Positions 51,979 to 62,054 of a stretch of 64,000 nucleotides of DNA are shown here, one piece after another. The notes beneath the pieces were generated by a model that did not search any database, was not told the origin of the DNA, and saw only the letters and a list, made by a program, of their open reading frames with translations. A program made the translations under genes and the position numbers. The stretch is from JAYRZB01 sp041916675 (GTDB taxonomy: Bacteria; Pseudomonadota; Alphaproteobacteria; Rhizobiales; Devosiaceae): assembly GCA_041916675.1 (NCBI GenBank), contig JAYRZB010000009.1:1-64000 (forward strand), in the 5' to 3' direction. Each line of letters opens with the position of its first letter. Position 1 is the first letter of the stretch.

Positions 51979-52542
51979 ATGAAAGTTATCCTGCTCGAAC
52001 GCGTTGGCCGCACCGGTCACATCGGCGATGAAGTCAATGTGAAGGACGGGTTTGCCCGTAACTTCCTGCTGCCCCAAGGCAAGGCCCTGCGCGCCACCGA
52101 GGCAAACCGCAAGAAGTTTGAAGCCGAACGCGCCAATATCGAAAAGCGCAACAAGGAACGCCGCGAAGCCGCTGCTGGCATCGCTGCGGGCCTGAACGGC
52201 AAGACCGTGGTGATCATCCGTCAGGCCGGCGAAACCGGTCAGCTTTACGGTTCGGTTTCGTCGCGCGACGTGGCCGAGGCCCTGGCCAATGACGGTTTCA
52301 CCGTTGCCCGTTCGCAGGTCAGCCTGATGGACCCGATCAAGACCGTTGGTGTCCATGTGGTGGATCTTCACCTGCACGCCGAAGTCGCCGTGACCGTCAA
52401 CGTCAACGTTGCACGTTCCGAAGATGAAGCGGCCCGTCAGTCCAAGGGCGAAGACCTGACCGTTCCCTCGTTCGACGACGATGAAGACGAAATCATCGAA
52501 GACGACGAGACCGACGAAGAAGCCGAAGCCACCGAAGAATAA
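51979..52542 (+). CDS. rplI: 50S ribosomal protein L9
   Basis: The 187-residue protein starts MKVILLERVGRTGHIGDEVNVKDGFARNFLLPQGKALRAT, the L9 N-domain, joined by a long helix to the C-domain (about residues 75-150). An acidic tail rich in Glu and Asp (DDDEDEIIEDDETDEEAE) extends past the usual 150 residues, as in rhizobia. It ends the ribosomal cluster. Confidence 0.97.
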   Translation: MKVILLERVGRTGHIGDEVNVKDGFARNFLLPQGKALRATEANRKKFEAERANIEKRNKERREAAAGIAAGLNGKTVVIIRQAGETGQLYGSVSSRDVAEALANDGFTVARSQVSLMDPIKTVGVHVVDLHLHAEVAVTVNVNVARSEDEAARQSKGEDLTVPSFDDDEDEIIEDDETDEEAEATEE

Positions 52543-52566
52543 GGCTTTCGGCCCATTCCGACTTTC

Positions 52567-52593
52567 AAGGCCGGGGTTCGCCCCGGCCTTTTT
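52567..52593 (+). terminator. Strong intrinsic terminator after rplI
   Basis: A ten-pair stem AAGGCCGGGG-TTCG-CCCCGGCCTT with a stable TTCG tetraloop is followed by TTT. It separates the ribosomal operon from dnaB. Confidence 0.92.
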
Positions 52594-52813
52594 GTTTGGG
52601 CCGTCCTACCTCCAGGCCAACTGCGCCCTGCCCGACTCAGCCCTTTTCGTGCCATTATGGTTTGCAAGACCCGTGCGTGGTTTTGAGCCTTATCCCCATT
52701 GTTCACAGGCCGAAATTCACCGGCCCCAATAATGCCCGGTCAGGCCAGCTGTCGTGACTCGCGCCACCGGATTTGGGTCGTTAAGCAGAGGTTAATAACC
52801 TTAGGACTGATAG

Positions 52814-54301
52814 ATGGCCGATCCGCTTCGCCTTGTTCGCCCCGAAGACCAGACGCCAACCCGGCTCGCCCCGCACAATGTCGAGGCCGAGCAGGCGCTG
52901 CTGGGCGCCATTCTGGTGAACAATGAAGCGTTCTACCGCGTCTCGGATTTCCTCGCGCCTGATCACTTCTACGAGCCGATCCACCGCCAGGTCTACGAAA
53001 TCTGCGCCAAGATCATCCGGGCCGGCAAGATCGCTACCCCGATCACGGTCAAGACCTTCCTGCCCGATGCCTTGCTGCCCGATATGACCATGCCGCAATA
53101 CCTGGCGCGGCTGGCGGCCGAAGCAACCACCGTCATCAATGCTGCCGACTATGGTCATATCATTCTCGACAACGCCCTGCGCCGTAACCTGATCCAGATC
53201 GGCGAGGAAATGCGGGAAACCGCCTATGCCGCTGATGTGGAGCTCACCCCCAGCAAGCAGATCGAGGAAGCGGAAAAGTCGCTCTTTGAGCTGGCCGAGA
53301 AGGGTACTAACGGCGCTGGCTTCCAGGACTTCAACGCGGCCCTCAAGGATGCCATCACCATGGCAGGCGAGGCTTATGGACGCGACGGCTCGCTGTCCGG
53401 CACCGCCACCGGTCTGATGGACCTCGACCGCCTGATGGGTGGCCTGCAGCGCTCGGACCTGATCATTCTCGCCGCCCGTCCTGCCATGGGCAAAACCTCG
53501 CTCGCCACCAACATCGCCTTCCACGTCGCCAAGTCCTGGAAAGGGGCTGTCACGCCCGACGGGCATCGTAAAACCACCGATGGCGGCATCGTGGGCTTTT
53601 TCTCGCTCGAAATGAGCGCCGAACAACTGGCCACGCGTATCCTGGCCGAACAGGCGCAGATTTCGTCTTCCGACATCCGGCGCGGCAATATCCATGAAAG
53701 CCAGTTTGCCAAGCTCGTCGATACCTCGGCCATGATGGCGCAGATCCCGCTCTATATCGATGACACGGGCGGCATCAGCGTGGTGCAGCTTGCGGCCCGC
53801 GCCCGGCGACTAAAGCGTCAAAAGGGCCTCGACCTGCTGATCGTTGACTACCTGCAACTGCTCACCGGCTCATCCAAGAAATCGAGCGAAAACCGTGTGC
53901 AGGAACTGACCGAGATCACCACGACGCTCAAGGCGCTGGCCAAGGAACTCGATCTGCCCATCATTGCGCTCAGCCAATTGAGCCGACAGGTTGAAAACCG
54001 CGACGACAAGCATCCGCAACTATCAGACTTGCGCGAATCGGGCTCAATCGAGCAAGACGCCGACGTGGTGCTGTTCGTGTATCGAGAGGAATACTACCTC
54101 AAGAACAAGGAACCCAAGGAGGGGACTCCTGAACACCTTGCGTGGCAGGGTGAAATGGAGAAAGTTCACGGCAAGGCGGAAGTCATCATTGGCAAGCAGC
54201 GTCACGGCCCCACGGGCACTGTGCAGCTGGCCTTTGAGGCCCAGTTCACCCGGTTCGCCAATCTGGCGCGGGCGGACTACCTGCCCGAGCGGATGGAATA
54301 G
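52814..54301 (+). CDS. dnaB: Replicative DNA helicase DnaB
   Basis: The 495-residue helicase has the N-terminal domain with NVEAEQALLGAILVNNEAFYRVSDFL, and a RecA-like C-terminal domain with Walker A ARPAMGKTSLATNIA, LDLLIVDYLQLLTG, and SQLSRQVENRDDKHPQLSDLRESG. It unwinds DNA ahead of the replisome. It shares an operon with alr; spacing to alr is nine bases. Confidence 0.97.
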   Translation: MADPLRLVRPEDQTPTRLAPHNVEAEQALLGAILVNNEAFYRVSDFLAPDHFYEPIHRQVYEICAKIIRAGKIATPITVKTFLPDALLPDMTMPQYLARLAAEATTVINAADYGHIILDNALRRNLIQIGEEMRETAYAADVELTPSKQIEEAEKSLFELAEKGTNGAGFQDFNAALKDAITMAGEAYGRDGSLSGTATGLMDLDRLMGGLQRSDLIILAARPAMGKTSLATNIAFHVAKSWKGAVTPDGHRKTTDGGIVGFFSLEMSAEQLATRILAEQAQISSSDIRRGNIHESQFAKLVDTSAMMAQIPLYIDDTGGISVVQLAARARRLKRQKGLDLLIVDYLQLLTGSSKKSSENRVQELTEITTTLKALAKELDLPIIALSQLSRQVENRDDKHPQLSDLRESGSIEQDADVVLFVYREEYYLKNKEPKEGTPEHLAWQGEMEKVHGKAEVIIGKQRHGPTGTVQLAFEAQFTRFANLARADYLPERME

Positions 54302-54310
54302 ACAACTAGA

Positions 54311-55429
54311 ATGGCAACAATCTCCGGCCTTGGCGGGCGCCTGACCATCGACCTTGCCGCCCTGGCGCGCAACTGGCGCGCGCTCGACAAGGTGAGCAAC
54401 GGCGCCCTGACCGGAGCGGTGGTCAAGGCCGATGCCTATGGCACCGGCATCGGGCCGTCGTCGCGCGCGCTGTTCCAGGCCGGAGCCCGGTTCTTTTTTA
54501 CTGCCACGCTCGATGAAGCCATTTCGGTGCGCGCCGCGCTGCCGCAGGCCCATATCTTCGTGCTAAACGGGCTCTATCCCGGAGCAGCTGAGCTCTACAC
54601 CGCTGAACGGCTGATGCCGGTGCTCTCGTCGCTGGCCATGCTCGAAGAGTGGCTGACACTCTGCATCCGCCGCAACGAGGCTTTTCCGGCTGCCCTGCAC
54701 TTCGACACAGGGATGAACCGGCTGGGCATGAAACTGTCGGAAGCCAGCATCGTCAAGCGCCAGCTCGACGAACTCGGCTTCCAGCCGCAGATGATCATGA
54801 GCCACCTTGCCTGTGCCGATCAGCCCAGCCACGAGAAGAACCGCACGCAGTTGGCGCTGTTCAACGCCGTGCTGCAGCACTTCCCCAATATTCCGGCCTC
54901 ACTGGCCAATTCGGCCGGGCTGATGACCAATCGCGACAACCACTTCCAGATGGTGCGCCCTGGCATCGCGCTCTATGGCGGCCGGGCCGTCAATGGTCGG
55001 CGCAACCCCATGTCGCCGGTGGTGACACTTGAAGTGCCGATCCTGCAGGTGCGCGATGTCAAGACCGGGGATACGGTAGGCTACGGAGCAACCCAGAACG
55101 TGGCGCGCGACAGCCGATTGGCCATCATCGGCATCGGTTATGCCGATGGCTTCCTGCGCTCGCTTTCGTCGAGCAATTCGCGTCACGGTGGCCGCGTCGC
55201 TATCGGCGGGCGCATTGCCCCGATCATTGGCCGGATATCGATGGACACCACTATCGTCGACATCACCGATCTGCCCGATATCCCCAAACCGGGCGACCTC
55301 GTCGAGGTTATCGGTCGTTCCGTCGCGCTTGATGAGCAGGCCGATGTTGCAGGCACCATCGGCTACGAATTGCTCACCGGCCTCAAGGGCCGCTATGAGC
55401 GCAAGTATGTCGAAAGCCCCGCCCCCTGA
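54311..55429 (+). CDS. alr: Alanine racemase
   Basis: The 372-residue PLP enzyme has the PLP Lys in GAVVKADAYGTG, and a C-terminal catalytic Tyr in GDTVGYGATQNV. MSPVVTLEVPILQVRDV opens the beta-domain. It makes D-alanine for peptidoglycan. It follows dnaB in the order dnaB-alr-radA. Confidence 0.95.
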   Translation: MATISGLGGRLTIDLAALARNWRALDKVSNGALTGAVVKADAYGTGIGPSSRALFQAGARFFFTATLDEAISVRAALPQAHIFVLNGLYPGAAELYTAERLMPVLSSLAMLEEWLTLCIRRNEAFPAALHFDTGMNRLGMKLSEASIVKRQLDELGFQPQMIMSHLACADQPSHEKNRTQLALFNAVLQHFPNIPASLANSAGLMTNRDNHFQMVRPGIALYGGRAVNGRRNPMSPVVTLEVPILQVRDVKTGDTVGYGATQNVARDSRLAIIGIGYADGFLRSLSSSNSRHGGRVAIGGRIAPIIGRISMDTTIVDITDLPDIPKPGDLVEVIGRSVALDEQADVAGTIGYELLTGLKGRYERKYVESPAP

Positions 55430-55440
55430 GGGCCGGCGGC

Positions 55441-55971
55441 ATGGCGACGCTCATCGTCCTGCTGCGTGCCATCGGACCGGCCACACATCGCCTGATGTCG
55501 ATGCAACAATGGCGCAATGCGACGCTGGATGCCGGATTTGGCCGCGCTGAAACTTATGTGGCGACCGGCAATATGATAGTCGAAACCGATCTTGAGCCCG
55601 AACTCGTCACGCTTCGCATGAACGAGATTCTGGCCGGATTCAGTCTTGGCCCAAACGTGTCGGCCTTCATCCGCCCGCCGCAAGCCTTGGCAAACCTGAT
55701 TGAGGCCAATCCATTCCGGGATGCCGCCGACCAACGTCCCGATGCGCTCGCCGCGTGCTTTTTCGCGGGCCCGCCAGACTTTGCGTGGATACCCGATCAT
55801 CGGGGCGACGAGCGCGTCCACGCCGTGGGCGATCATCTGATCGTTGACTATCCCATGCAGATTTCGAAGGCAAAGCTCGTTCCCGGCAAGATCGAACGCT
55901 GGTCGGGCACGGCCATGACGGCTCGAAACTGGAACACCGTCCGCAACCTGCTTGCACGCAGCACCGGTTAG
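55441..55971 (+). CDS. DUF1697 protein
   Basis: The 176-residue protein MATLIVLLRAIGPATHRLMSMQQWRNATLDAGFGRAETYVATGNMIVE has the DUF1697 pattern of a repeated alpha/beta module. AMTARNWNTVRNLL at the end is a family hallmark. The function is unknown. It lies 11 bases after alr and 92 before radA, and probably is cotranscribed. Confidence 0.88.
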   Translation: MATLIVLLRAIGPATHRLMSMQQWRNATLDAGFGRAETYVATGNMIVETDLEPELVTLRMNEILAGFSLGPNVSAFIRPPQALANLIEANPFRDAADQRPDALAACFFAGPPDFAWIPDHRGDERVHAVGDHLIVDYPMQISKAKLVPGKIERWSGTAMTARNWNTVRNLLARSTG

Positions 55972-56063
55972 TGTTCGCTTTTTGTTCTTGATGAACGTGG
56001 CGCCTTCCCGTATCGTCATCGCACGTCCCGCCCCCATTTCGCCCAACAGTTTCCGGACCCCGC

Positions 56064-57467
56064 ATGGCCAAGTCAAAATCCACCTTCGTCTGCCAGGCTT
56101 GTGGGGCGGTTTCGTCGCGATGGGTCGGGCGGTGCGACAGTTGCGGTGAATGGAATTCGATTGTCGAAGAGTTGGTGGAAAGTGGCGTCGGCGCTGGCCC
56201 CAATGCAGCGCTCGCCAATGGCCGGCCGGCGCAGCTGGTGCCGCTATCGGGCGAAACCGAAAGTGCGGCGCGCATTGTCACCGGGCTCAGCGAGCTTGAC
56301 CGGGTCACCGGCGGTGGCTTCGTCATGGGCTCGGCCGTGCTGGTCGGCGGCGAACCCGGCATCGGCAAGTCGACCCTGCTTCTTCAGGCAGCAGCCGCTC
56401 TGGCCAACCAGGGCAAGCGCGTCATTTACGTTTCCGGCGAAGAAGCCGTGGGGCAGATCCGGCTGCGCGCGCGGCGCCTTGGCCTCAGCGATGCCGATGT
56501 GCACCTGGCCAGCGAAACCAACGTCGAGATCATCCTTGCCACCCTGCAGGAGGGACCCGCGCCGCATCTGGTGATCATCGATTCCATCCAGACGCTGTGG
56601 ACCGACCGGGCCGAAAGCGCGCCGGGCACGGTTACCCAGGTGCGCACCTCAGCGCAGGCCCTCACCCGCTTTGCCAAGAAAAGCGGCGCGGCGGTGGTTC
56701 TGGTCGGCCATGTTACCAAGGATGGGCAAATCGCCGGACCGCGCGTGGTCGAGCACATGGTCGACGCCGTGCTCTATTTCGAAGGCGATGCCAGCCACAC
56801 CTTTCGTATCCTGCGCGGCGTGAAGAACCGCTACGGCGCCACCGATGAAATCGGCGTCTTCGAAATGACCACGCTCGGCCTGCAGGAGGTTGCCAACCCA
56901 TCAGCCCTGTTTCTCGACCAGCGCGATGAAGGGGCCGCCGGTTCGGCCGTCTTTGCCGGTATGGAGGGCACCCGCCCTCTGCTCATCGAAATTCAGGCGC
57001 TCGTCGCCCCGTCCCCGCTCGGCACCCCCCGGCGCGCCGTCGTCGGTTGGGACTCGTCCCGCCTGTCCATGGTGCTGGCCGTGCTGGAAACCCGCTGCGG
57101 GGTGCGGATTGGCGCCAACGACATTTACCTCAACGTTGCGGGCGGCCTCAAAATCAACGAGCCTGCCGCCGACGTCGCGGTTGCTGCTGCCCTCATTTCT
57201 TCCCTCACCGGCTCGCCGCTACCGCCGGACACGGTCTATTTCGGGGAAATCTCTCTGGCTGGTGGCATCCGGCCCGTCGTTCATGGCTCGCTCCGCCTGC
57301 GTGAAGCGCAAAAGCTCGGCTTTGCTTCGGTGGTAACCGGACGCCTCGGCTCAGGAGACAAGGCCAACGGGCTCAATGTCACCGAGTTTACCGGCCTTGC
57401 CGAACTGGTTGGGCGGATTGCCGCCAACGGAAAAAAAGCGCCCAACGCACAGGACGGTCGCGACTAA
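56064..57467 (+). CDS. radA: DNA repair protein RadA
   Basis: The 467-residue protein has an N-terminal zinc finger (CQACGAVSSRW and CDSCGEW), Walker A GGEPGIGKST, LKNRYG-type motif (KNRYGATDEIGVF) and a Lon-protease-like C-terminal domain (NIYLNVAGGLKINEPAADVAVAAAL-type). It drives branch migration in recombination repair. It follows the DUF1697 gene on the same strand. Confidence 0.96.
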   Translation: MAKSKSTFVCQACGAVSSRWVGRCDSCGEWNSIVEELVESGVGAGPNAALANGRPAQLVPLSGETESAARIVTGLSELDRVTGGGFVMGSAVLVGGEPGIGKSTLLLQAAAALANQGKRVIYVSGEEAVGQIRLRARRLGLSDADVHLASETNVEIILATLQEGPAPHLVIIDSIQTLWTDRAESAPGTVTQVRTSAQALTRFAKKSGAAVVLVGHVTKDGQIAGPRVVEHMVDAVLYFEGDASHTFRILRGVKNRYGATDEIGVFEMTTLGLQEVANPSALFLDQRDEGAAGSAVFAGMEGTRPLLIEIQALVAPSPLGTPRRAVVGWDSSRLSMVLAVLETRCGVRIGANDIYLNVAGGLKINEPAADVAVAAALISSLTGSPLPPDTVYFGEISLAGGIRPVVHGSLRLREAQKLGFASVVTGRLGSGDKANGLNVTEFTGLAELVGRIAANGKKAPNAQDGRD

Positions 57468-57603
57468 GACCCGTCGCAAGCGGCAACAAAGCCACAGACG
57501 CATGCTTTCTGGGTAGATCGGGAATGCAGGCCGCCCCGGCGCTTGGAATCTGCGGCAGAAGCAGTTAAACGGGGGGCATTATTCCTTGGGGCAAGAGTGA
57601 ACC

Positions 57604-58242
57604 ATGCTGACCGCGTTTGATGTGGGTGTCGGGGTACTCGTTCTGATTTCGGCGATCCTGGCCACTGCTCGCGGGCTGACGCGCGAAGTGCTGTCTCTGG
57701 CCACCTGGGCCGGTTCGGCCGCCATTGCCATTTTCATGTGGCAGTATCACCCCGAAATCGCTGAAGGTTTTATTGACGACAAGACCGTTGCCGCCGTCGC
57801 CACGGTTGTAGGCTCCTTCATCGTTTCGCTGATCGTTCTGCACCTGATCACCATGCGCATCGCCGACTTTGTGGTCGACAGCAAGATCGGCCCGCTCGAT
57901 CGCACGCTGGGCTTTGTCTTTGGCGTTGCCCGCGGCGTGCTGATCGCCGTAGTGGTGGTGATTTTCGGGGTCTGGCTTCTGCCCGGTAAATTGCCGACTT
58001 GGGCCTCTGACTCCAAGTCGCTGCAGCCACTTCAAGGCTTGGGAACCGCTCTTATCGAGACCTTGCCTCCTGAGCTCGAAACCCAGGTGACCACCATTCT
58101 CAAGCGCGGCTCAGTGCAGCCGCCCGTCGAGGGCGAAACCCCAGCCGATGCGCCGGAAGAAGGCACGGACGCGCCTGAAGACGGCTCAGTTCCTGCTGAG
58201 CAACCCGCGGATGCGGCTCCGGCAACCAATACGCCTGTTTGA
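57604..58242 (+). CDS. cvpA: CvpA-family membrane protein
   Basis: The 212-residue protein has an N-terminal membrane domain (about residues 5-130) with MLTAFDVGVGVLVLISAILATARGLTREVLSL and four helices. The C-terminus (about 155-212) is Pro/Ala/Glu-rich and low complexity. CvpA homologues affect envelope integrity; the exact role is unclear. It precedes purF, a classic pairing, with a terminator-like hairpin between. Confidence 0.9.
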   Translation: MLTAFDVGVGVLVLISAILATARGLTREVLSLATWAGSAAIAIFMWQYHPEIAEGFIDDKTVAAVATVVGSFIVSLIVLHLITMRIADFVVDSKIGPLDRTLGFVFGVARGVLIAVVVVIFGVWLLPGKLPTWASDSKSLQPLQGLGTALIETLPPELETQVTTILKRGSVQPPVEGETPADAPEEGTDAPEDGSVPAEQPADAAPATNTPV

Positions 58243-58272
58243 GGCAGCGCCGAAGGCGAAGCATAGGGACCG

Positions 58273-58294
58273 AGACCGCGTTGCGGTCTTTTTC
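58273..58294 (+). terminator. Intrinsic terminator between cvpA and purF
   Basis: AGACCGC-GTT-GCGGTCT, a seven-pair stem with three-base loop, is directly followed by TTTTCC. The T tract makes it a good terminator, so purF is likely to have its own promoter or rely on readthrough. Confidence 0.85.
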
Positions 58295-58363
58295 CTTTGA
58301 TTGGACATTTTCGAAGAATGGCGGCATAGCCGCCGACGTGATGCAGTGACTCAGGGCGACCCG

Positions 58364-59863
58364 ATGCAAAACCACGCTTCCGACACTAAAGATAATTTCG
58401 ATATCGACGGCGACACGCTGCATGAAGAGTGCGGCGTGTTTGGCATTTTGGGCCACCCCGACGCCGCAGCCCTCACCGCCTTGGGCCTGCATGCCCTCCA
58501 GCATCGCGGTCAAGAGGCAGCTGGCATCGTCTCCTTCGATGGCCGCCAGTTCCATTCCGAACGTCAGCTTGGCCTGGTCGGCGATCACTATACCAACCCG
58601 GCAACCCTGGCGAAACTGCCCGGCAACATGGCCATGGGCCATGTGCGCTATTCCACCACCGGCGAAACCATCCTGCGCAATGTGCAGCCGCTGTTTGCCG
58701 AACTCGAAGTTGGCGGCATTGCCATTGCTCACAACGGCAATTTCACCAACGGCCTGACCCTGCGCCGCCAGATCATTGCTTCGGGCGCCATCTGCCAGTC
58801 GACTTCCGACACCGAAGTGGTGCTGCACCTGATTGCCCGGTCGCAGAAGCAATCGTCGTCCGACCGGTTCGTTGATGCCATCAGCCAGGTTGAAGGCGCC
58901 TATTCGCTGCTGGCGCTGACCCGTACCAAGCTGATCGGCGCGCGCGACCCCAATGGTATCCGCCCGCTGGTGCTGGGAACGCTGGATGGCAAGCCGATCT
59001 TTGCCTCGGAAACCTGTGCGCTCGATATCATCGGGGCCAAGTTCGTGCGCGATGTGGAAGCGGGTGAAGTCGTCATCTGCGAGATCCAGCGCGATGGCAG
59101 CATCACCATCGATTCCATCAAGCCGGCCAATCCCAAGCCGGAGCGGCTGTGCCTATTCGAATATGTCTACTTCTCCCGCCCCGATTCCATCGTGGGCGGG
59201 CGCAGCGTCTATGAGGCTCGCAAGAACATGGGCCGCATGCTCGCGCGGGAATATCCCCTCGAAGTTGATGTGGTCGTGCCGGTGCCCGATGGGGGCACAC
59301 CTGCCGCCATTGGCTATGCGCAGGAAAGCGGCATTCCGTTCGAACTCGGCATCATCCGCAACCACTATGTGGGGCGCACCTTCATTGAGCCCAGCCAGTC
59401 CATCCGCGCCTTCGGCGTCAAGCTCAAGCACTCGGCAAACCGCTCCCAGCTTGAGGGCAAGCGCGTGGTGCTGATTGACGACTCCATCGTGCGCGGCACC
59501 ACTTCGGTCAAGATCGTGCAGATGATCCGTGATGCCGGCGCCCGCGAAGTGCATATTCGCGTCGCCAGCCCGATGATCTACTATTCTGATTATTATGGCA
59601 TCGACACGCCCGATCCGGAGAAGCTACTGGCCAACCAGCACGAGGACCTGGCCTCGATGTGCAAATACATCGGCGCGGATTCGCTGGAATTTCTCTCCAT
59701 CAATGGCCTCTACATGGCCGTAGGCGGACAGAAGCGGAATGACTTTGCCCCGCAGTTCACCGATCACTATTTTACCGGCGATTATCCGACGCCGCTGACG
59801 GACCTGAATGGCCGCGGCAAGAATGAACCCAAGACACTCTCCCTGTTGAAAGAGGCCGGCTAA
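58364..59863 (+). CDS. purF: Amidophosphoribosyltransferase
   Basis: From ATG 58364 the protein has 499 residues. A 22-residue propeptide precedes Cys23 in HEECGVFGI, the N-terminal nucleophile of the glutamine amidotransferase domain. The phosphoribosyltransferase domain has GKRVVLIDDSIVRGTTS. It commits PRPP to purine synthesis. It ends directly against the next gene, whose GTG follows the stop. Confidence 0.97.
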   Translation: MQNHASDTKDNFDIDGDTLHEECGVFGILGHPDAAALTALGLHALQHRGQEAAGIVSFDGRQFHSERQLGLVGDHYTNPATLAKLPGNMAMGHVRYSTTGETILRNVQPLFAELEVGGIAIAHNGNFTNGLTLRRQIIASGAICQSTSDTEVVLHLIARSQKQSSSDRFVDAISQVEGAYSLLALTRTKLIGARDPNGIRPLVLGTLDGKPIFASETCALDIIGAKFVRDVEAGEVVICEIQRDGSITIDSIKPANPKPERLCLFEYVYFSRPDSIVGGRSVYEARKNMGRMLAREYPLEVDVVVPVPDGGTPAAIGYAQESGIPFELGIIRNHYVGRTFIEPSQSIRAFGVKLKHSANRSQLEGKRVVLIDDSIVRGTTSVKIVQMIRDAGAREVHIRVASPMIYYSDYYGIDTPDPEKLLANQHEDLASMCKYIGADSLEFLSINGLYMAVGGQKRNDFAPQFTDHYFTGDYPTPLTDLNGRGKNEPKTLSLLKEAG

Positions 59864-60634
59864 GTGGCTGCTGCACAAAAACTCACCCCCGCACCCGAAA
59901 CCGCCGCCCGCAAGGACCTTGCCGGCAAGGTCGTGCTGGTCACTGGCGCATCCCGCGGTATTGGTTATGCCTCAGCCCTGGAAGCTGCACGCCGCGGTGC
60001 CCACGTCATTGCCGTAGCGCGCACCGTGGGTGGCCTCGAAGAGCTCGATGATGAAATTCAGGATCTGGGCTCGGCCTCTACCCTTGTGCCGCTCGACCTG
60101 CGCGATGGCGATGCCATCGATCGGCTTGGCGCTGCCATTTTCGAGCGCTGGGGCATGCTCGATGGATTGATTGCCAATGCCGGCCTGCTCGGCGTGCTCA
60201 GCCCCCTACCCCATGTTGCGCCGGACGAGTTCCAGAAGGTGTTCGACGTCAACGTCATAGCCAATTTCCGGCTGCTGCGGGCCATGGACCTGCTGCTGCG
60301 CCAGTCGTCTGCCGGGCGTGCGGTTTTCGTTTCGTCGTCATCGGCTCGTTCGGCCAAACCCTATTGGGGTCTCTATGCCGCCACCAAGGCTGCGCTCGAG
60401 GCCATGGTCAAAAGTTACGCGGCCGAGATGAAACCCAGCAAGGTGCGCGCCAACATCTTCTATCCCGGCGTTGTCCGCACCGCCATGCGTGCCAAGGCCA
60501 TGCCTGGCGAAGATCCGGAAAAGCTGATCAAGCCGATCGAGGTCGCGCCCAGCCTGGTCGATATGGTCACGCCCGCCTTCCACGATGGCGGCAAGATCTT
60601 CAATTTCGAGACGAAAGCGCTCTCGGATATCTAA
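59864..60634 (+). CDS. Short-chain dehydrogenase/reductase
   Basis: The 256-residue SDR starts with GTG at 59864, immediately after the purF TAA. VLVTGASRGIGYASALEAARRGAHVIAVAR binds NAD(P); YWGLYAATKAALEAM holds catalytic Tyr and Lys, and FVSSSSARSAKP the Ser. The substrate is unknown. The purF-SDR neighbourhood is conserved in rhizobia and relatives. Confidence 0.93.
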   Translation: MAAAQKLTPAPETAARKDLAGKVVLVTGASRGIGYASALEAARRGAHVIAVARTVGGLEELDDEIQDLGSASTLVPLDLRDGDAIDRLGAAIFERWGMLDGLIANAGLLGVLSPLPHVAPDEFQKVFDVNVIANFRLLRAMDLLLRQSSAGRAVFVSSSSARSAKPYWGLYAATKAALEAMVKSYAAEMKPSKVRANIFYPGVVRTAMRAKAMPGEDPEKLIKPIEVAPSLVDMVTPAFHDGGKIFNFETKALSDI

Positions 60635-60643
60635 AGCCTATCG

Positions 60644-60666
60644 CGCCGCCGGTCCGTCCGGCGGCG
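60644..60666. terminator. Hairpin between convergent SDR and CorC/HlyC genes
   Basis: A nine-pair stem CGCCGCCGG-TCCGT-CCGGCGGCG lies just after the SDR stop and touches the end region of the minus-strand gene. No T tract is visible on either side, so its strength as terminator is uncertain. Confidence 0.6.
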
Positions 60667-61944
60667 TCACTTCAGGCGCGTAACCAACACCTTGTCGATC
60701 CGCCGCCCATCGAGGTCGAGCACTTCAAACCGCCATGGATGCCGCTCGAAAGCCTCGCCCACATGCGGCAGGTGGTGGATTTCAGACAGGATGAAACCGG
60801 CCACGGTTTCGAACTTGGCATCACGCGCCACCGGCACGCCGATCTTGTCGGTGAATTCATCGACCGGCATCCAGCCTGACACCAGGAACGAACCGTCCTC
60901 GCGCACGACATAGGGCGGTTCCTCGCCCTCTTCCTCCTGGAAGGTGCCGGTTATGGCTTCAAGCACATCGCCAGAGGTCACCAGCCCCTCAAAGTGTCCG
61001 TACTCATCGAACACCAGAGCCATATGCACCACCGATGAGCGAATGGCGCGCAGCACGTCGAGGGCATCGGTGGTGTCCATCACCACTGGGGCCTGGCGCA
61101 ACAGCGCGCGCACGTCCAGCGGACGCCCTTCGGCGAACACATCGATCAGGTCCTTGCGCACCAGCACGCCGATGATCTGGTCGGCATCGCCATCCTGCAC
61201 CGGCAGCATCGATCGGTGGGTCGCCCGCACCTTGGCGAGAATCTCTTCGTCGGTCTCAGCCAGATCAATCAGGTCCACGTCGCGGCGCGGCGTCATCAGG
61301 CCGCGCGCTGAACGGTCGGCAAAGCGCATCACGCCCGAAATCATGTTGCGCTCGTCACTCTCCAACACCCCGGCGCTCTCGGCCTCGGCGATGATGGTTT
61401 TAACTTCCTCGTCGGTCAGCCGCTCCTCGGCTTCTCCGCCCTGCCGCAACAGTAACAGCACGCCACGGCCCGAAACATCGAGCAGCCATACCAGCGGAGC
61501 GGCAACCACAGCGACAAACGCCATCGTTGGCGCAACCATAGTTGCCACCCGTTCGGCATCACGAAGCGCAATCTGCTTGGGCACCAGTTCGCCGATGATC
61601 AGCGACAGATAGGTGATCATCACCACCACCAGGCCAACCCCGAACGCGTCGGCCAGCCCGGCATCAACACCGATGGACTCGAGCCCGCTGCCCAGCCGCG
61701 CACCCAGCGTAGCGCCGGAAAACGCACCCGACAACACGCCGACTAGCGTGATGCCGATCTGCACCGACGACAGGAACTTCCCCGGGTTCTCCTGCAATTG
61801 CAGCGCCGTCTTTGCGCCCCGCGATCCATCGGCAGCCATTACCTTGAGCCGGGCCGAACGCGCAGAAACCACCGCCAGTTCCGACATGGCCAGCAGGCCA
61901 TTGATGACGGTGAGGAAGGCAACGATCAGGATTTCGACGAACAA
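60667..61944 (-). CDS. CNNM/CorC-HlyC-family membrane protein
   Basis: The 425-residue protein has a DUF21/CNNM membrane domain (residues 1-180, four helices; EILIVAFLTVINGLLAMSELAVVSARSARL), a pair of CBS domains (about 205-330; GLMTPRRDVDLIDL) and a C-terminal CorC_HlyC domain with FLVSGWMPVDEF. Members are linked to magnesium or cobalt efflux and are often misnamed haemolysins. Transport activity is inferred. Confidence 0.92.
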   Translation of the reverse strand: MFVEILIVAFLTVINGLLAMSELAVVSARSARLKVMAADGSRGAKTALQLQENPGKFLSSVQIGITLVGVLSGAFSGATLGARLGSGLESIGVDAGLADAFGVGLVVVMITYLSLIIGELVPKQIALRDAERVATMVAPTMAFVAVVAAPLVWLLDVSGRGVLLLLRQGGEAEERLTDEEVKTIIAEAESAGVLESDERNMISGVMRFADRSARGLMTPRRDVDLIDLAETDEEILAKVRATHRSMLPVQDGDADQIIGVLVRKDLIDVFAEGRPLDVRALLRQAPVVMDTTDALDVLRAIRSSVVHMALVFDEYGHFEGLVTSGDVLEAITGTFQEEEGEEPPYVVREDGSFLVSGWMPVDEFTDKIGVPVARDAKFETVAGFILSEIHHLPHVGEAFERHPWRFEVLDLDGRRIDKVLVTRLK

Positions 61945-62054
61945 AGTATCAAGTGTCCCTGCGCAACCGCGTCAAATGGCGGGCGCTTCAGCGAGCCGTT
62001 TTATAGCGGCATTTGAGCCGTCAGGGCTATCACCAAAATGCCAGCGAACCGGGC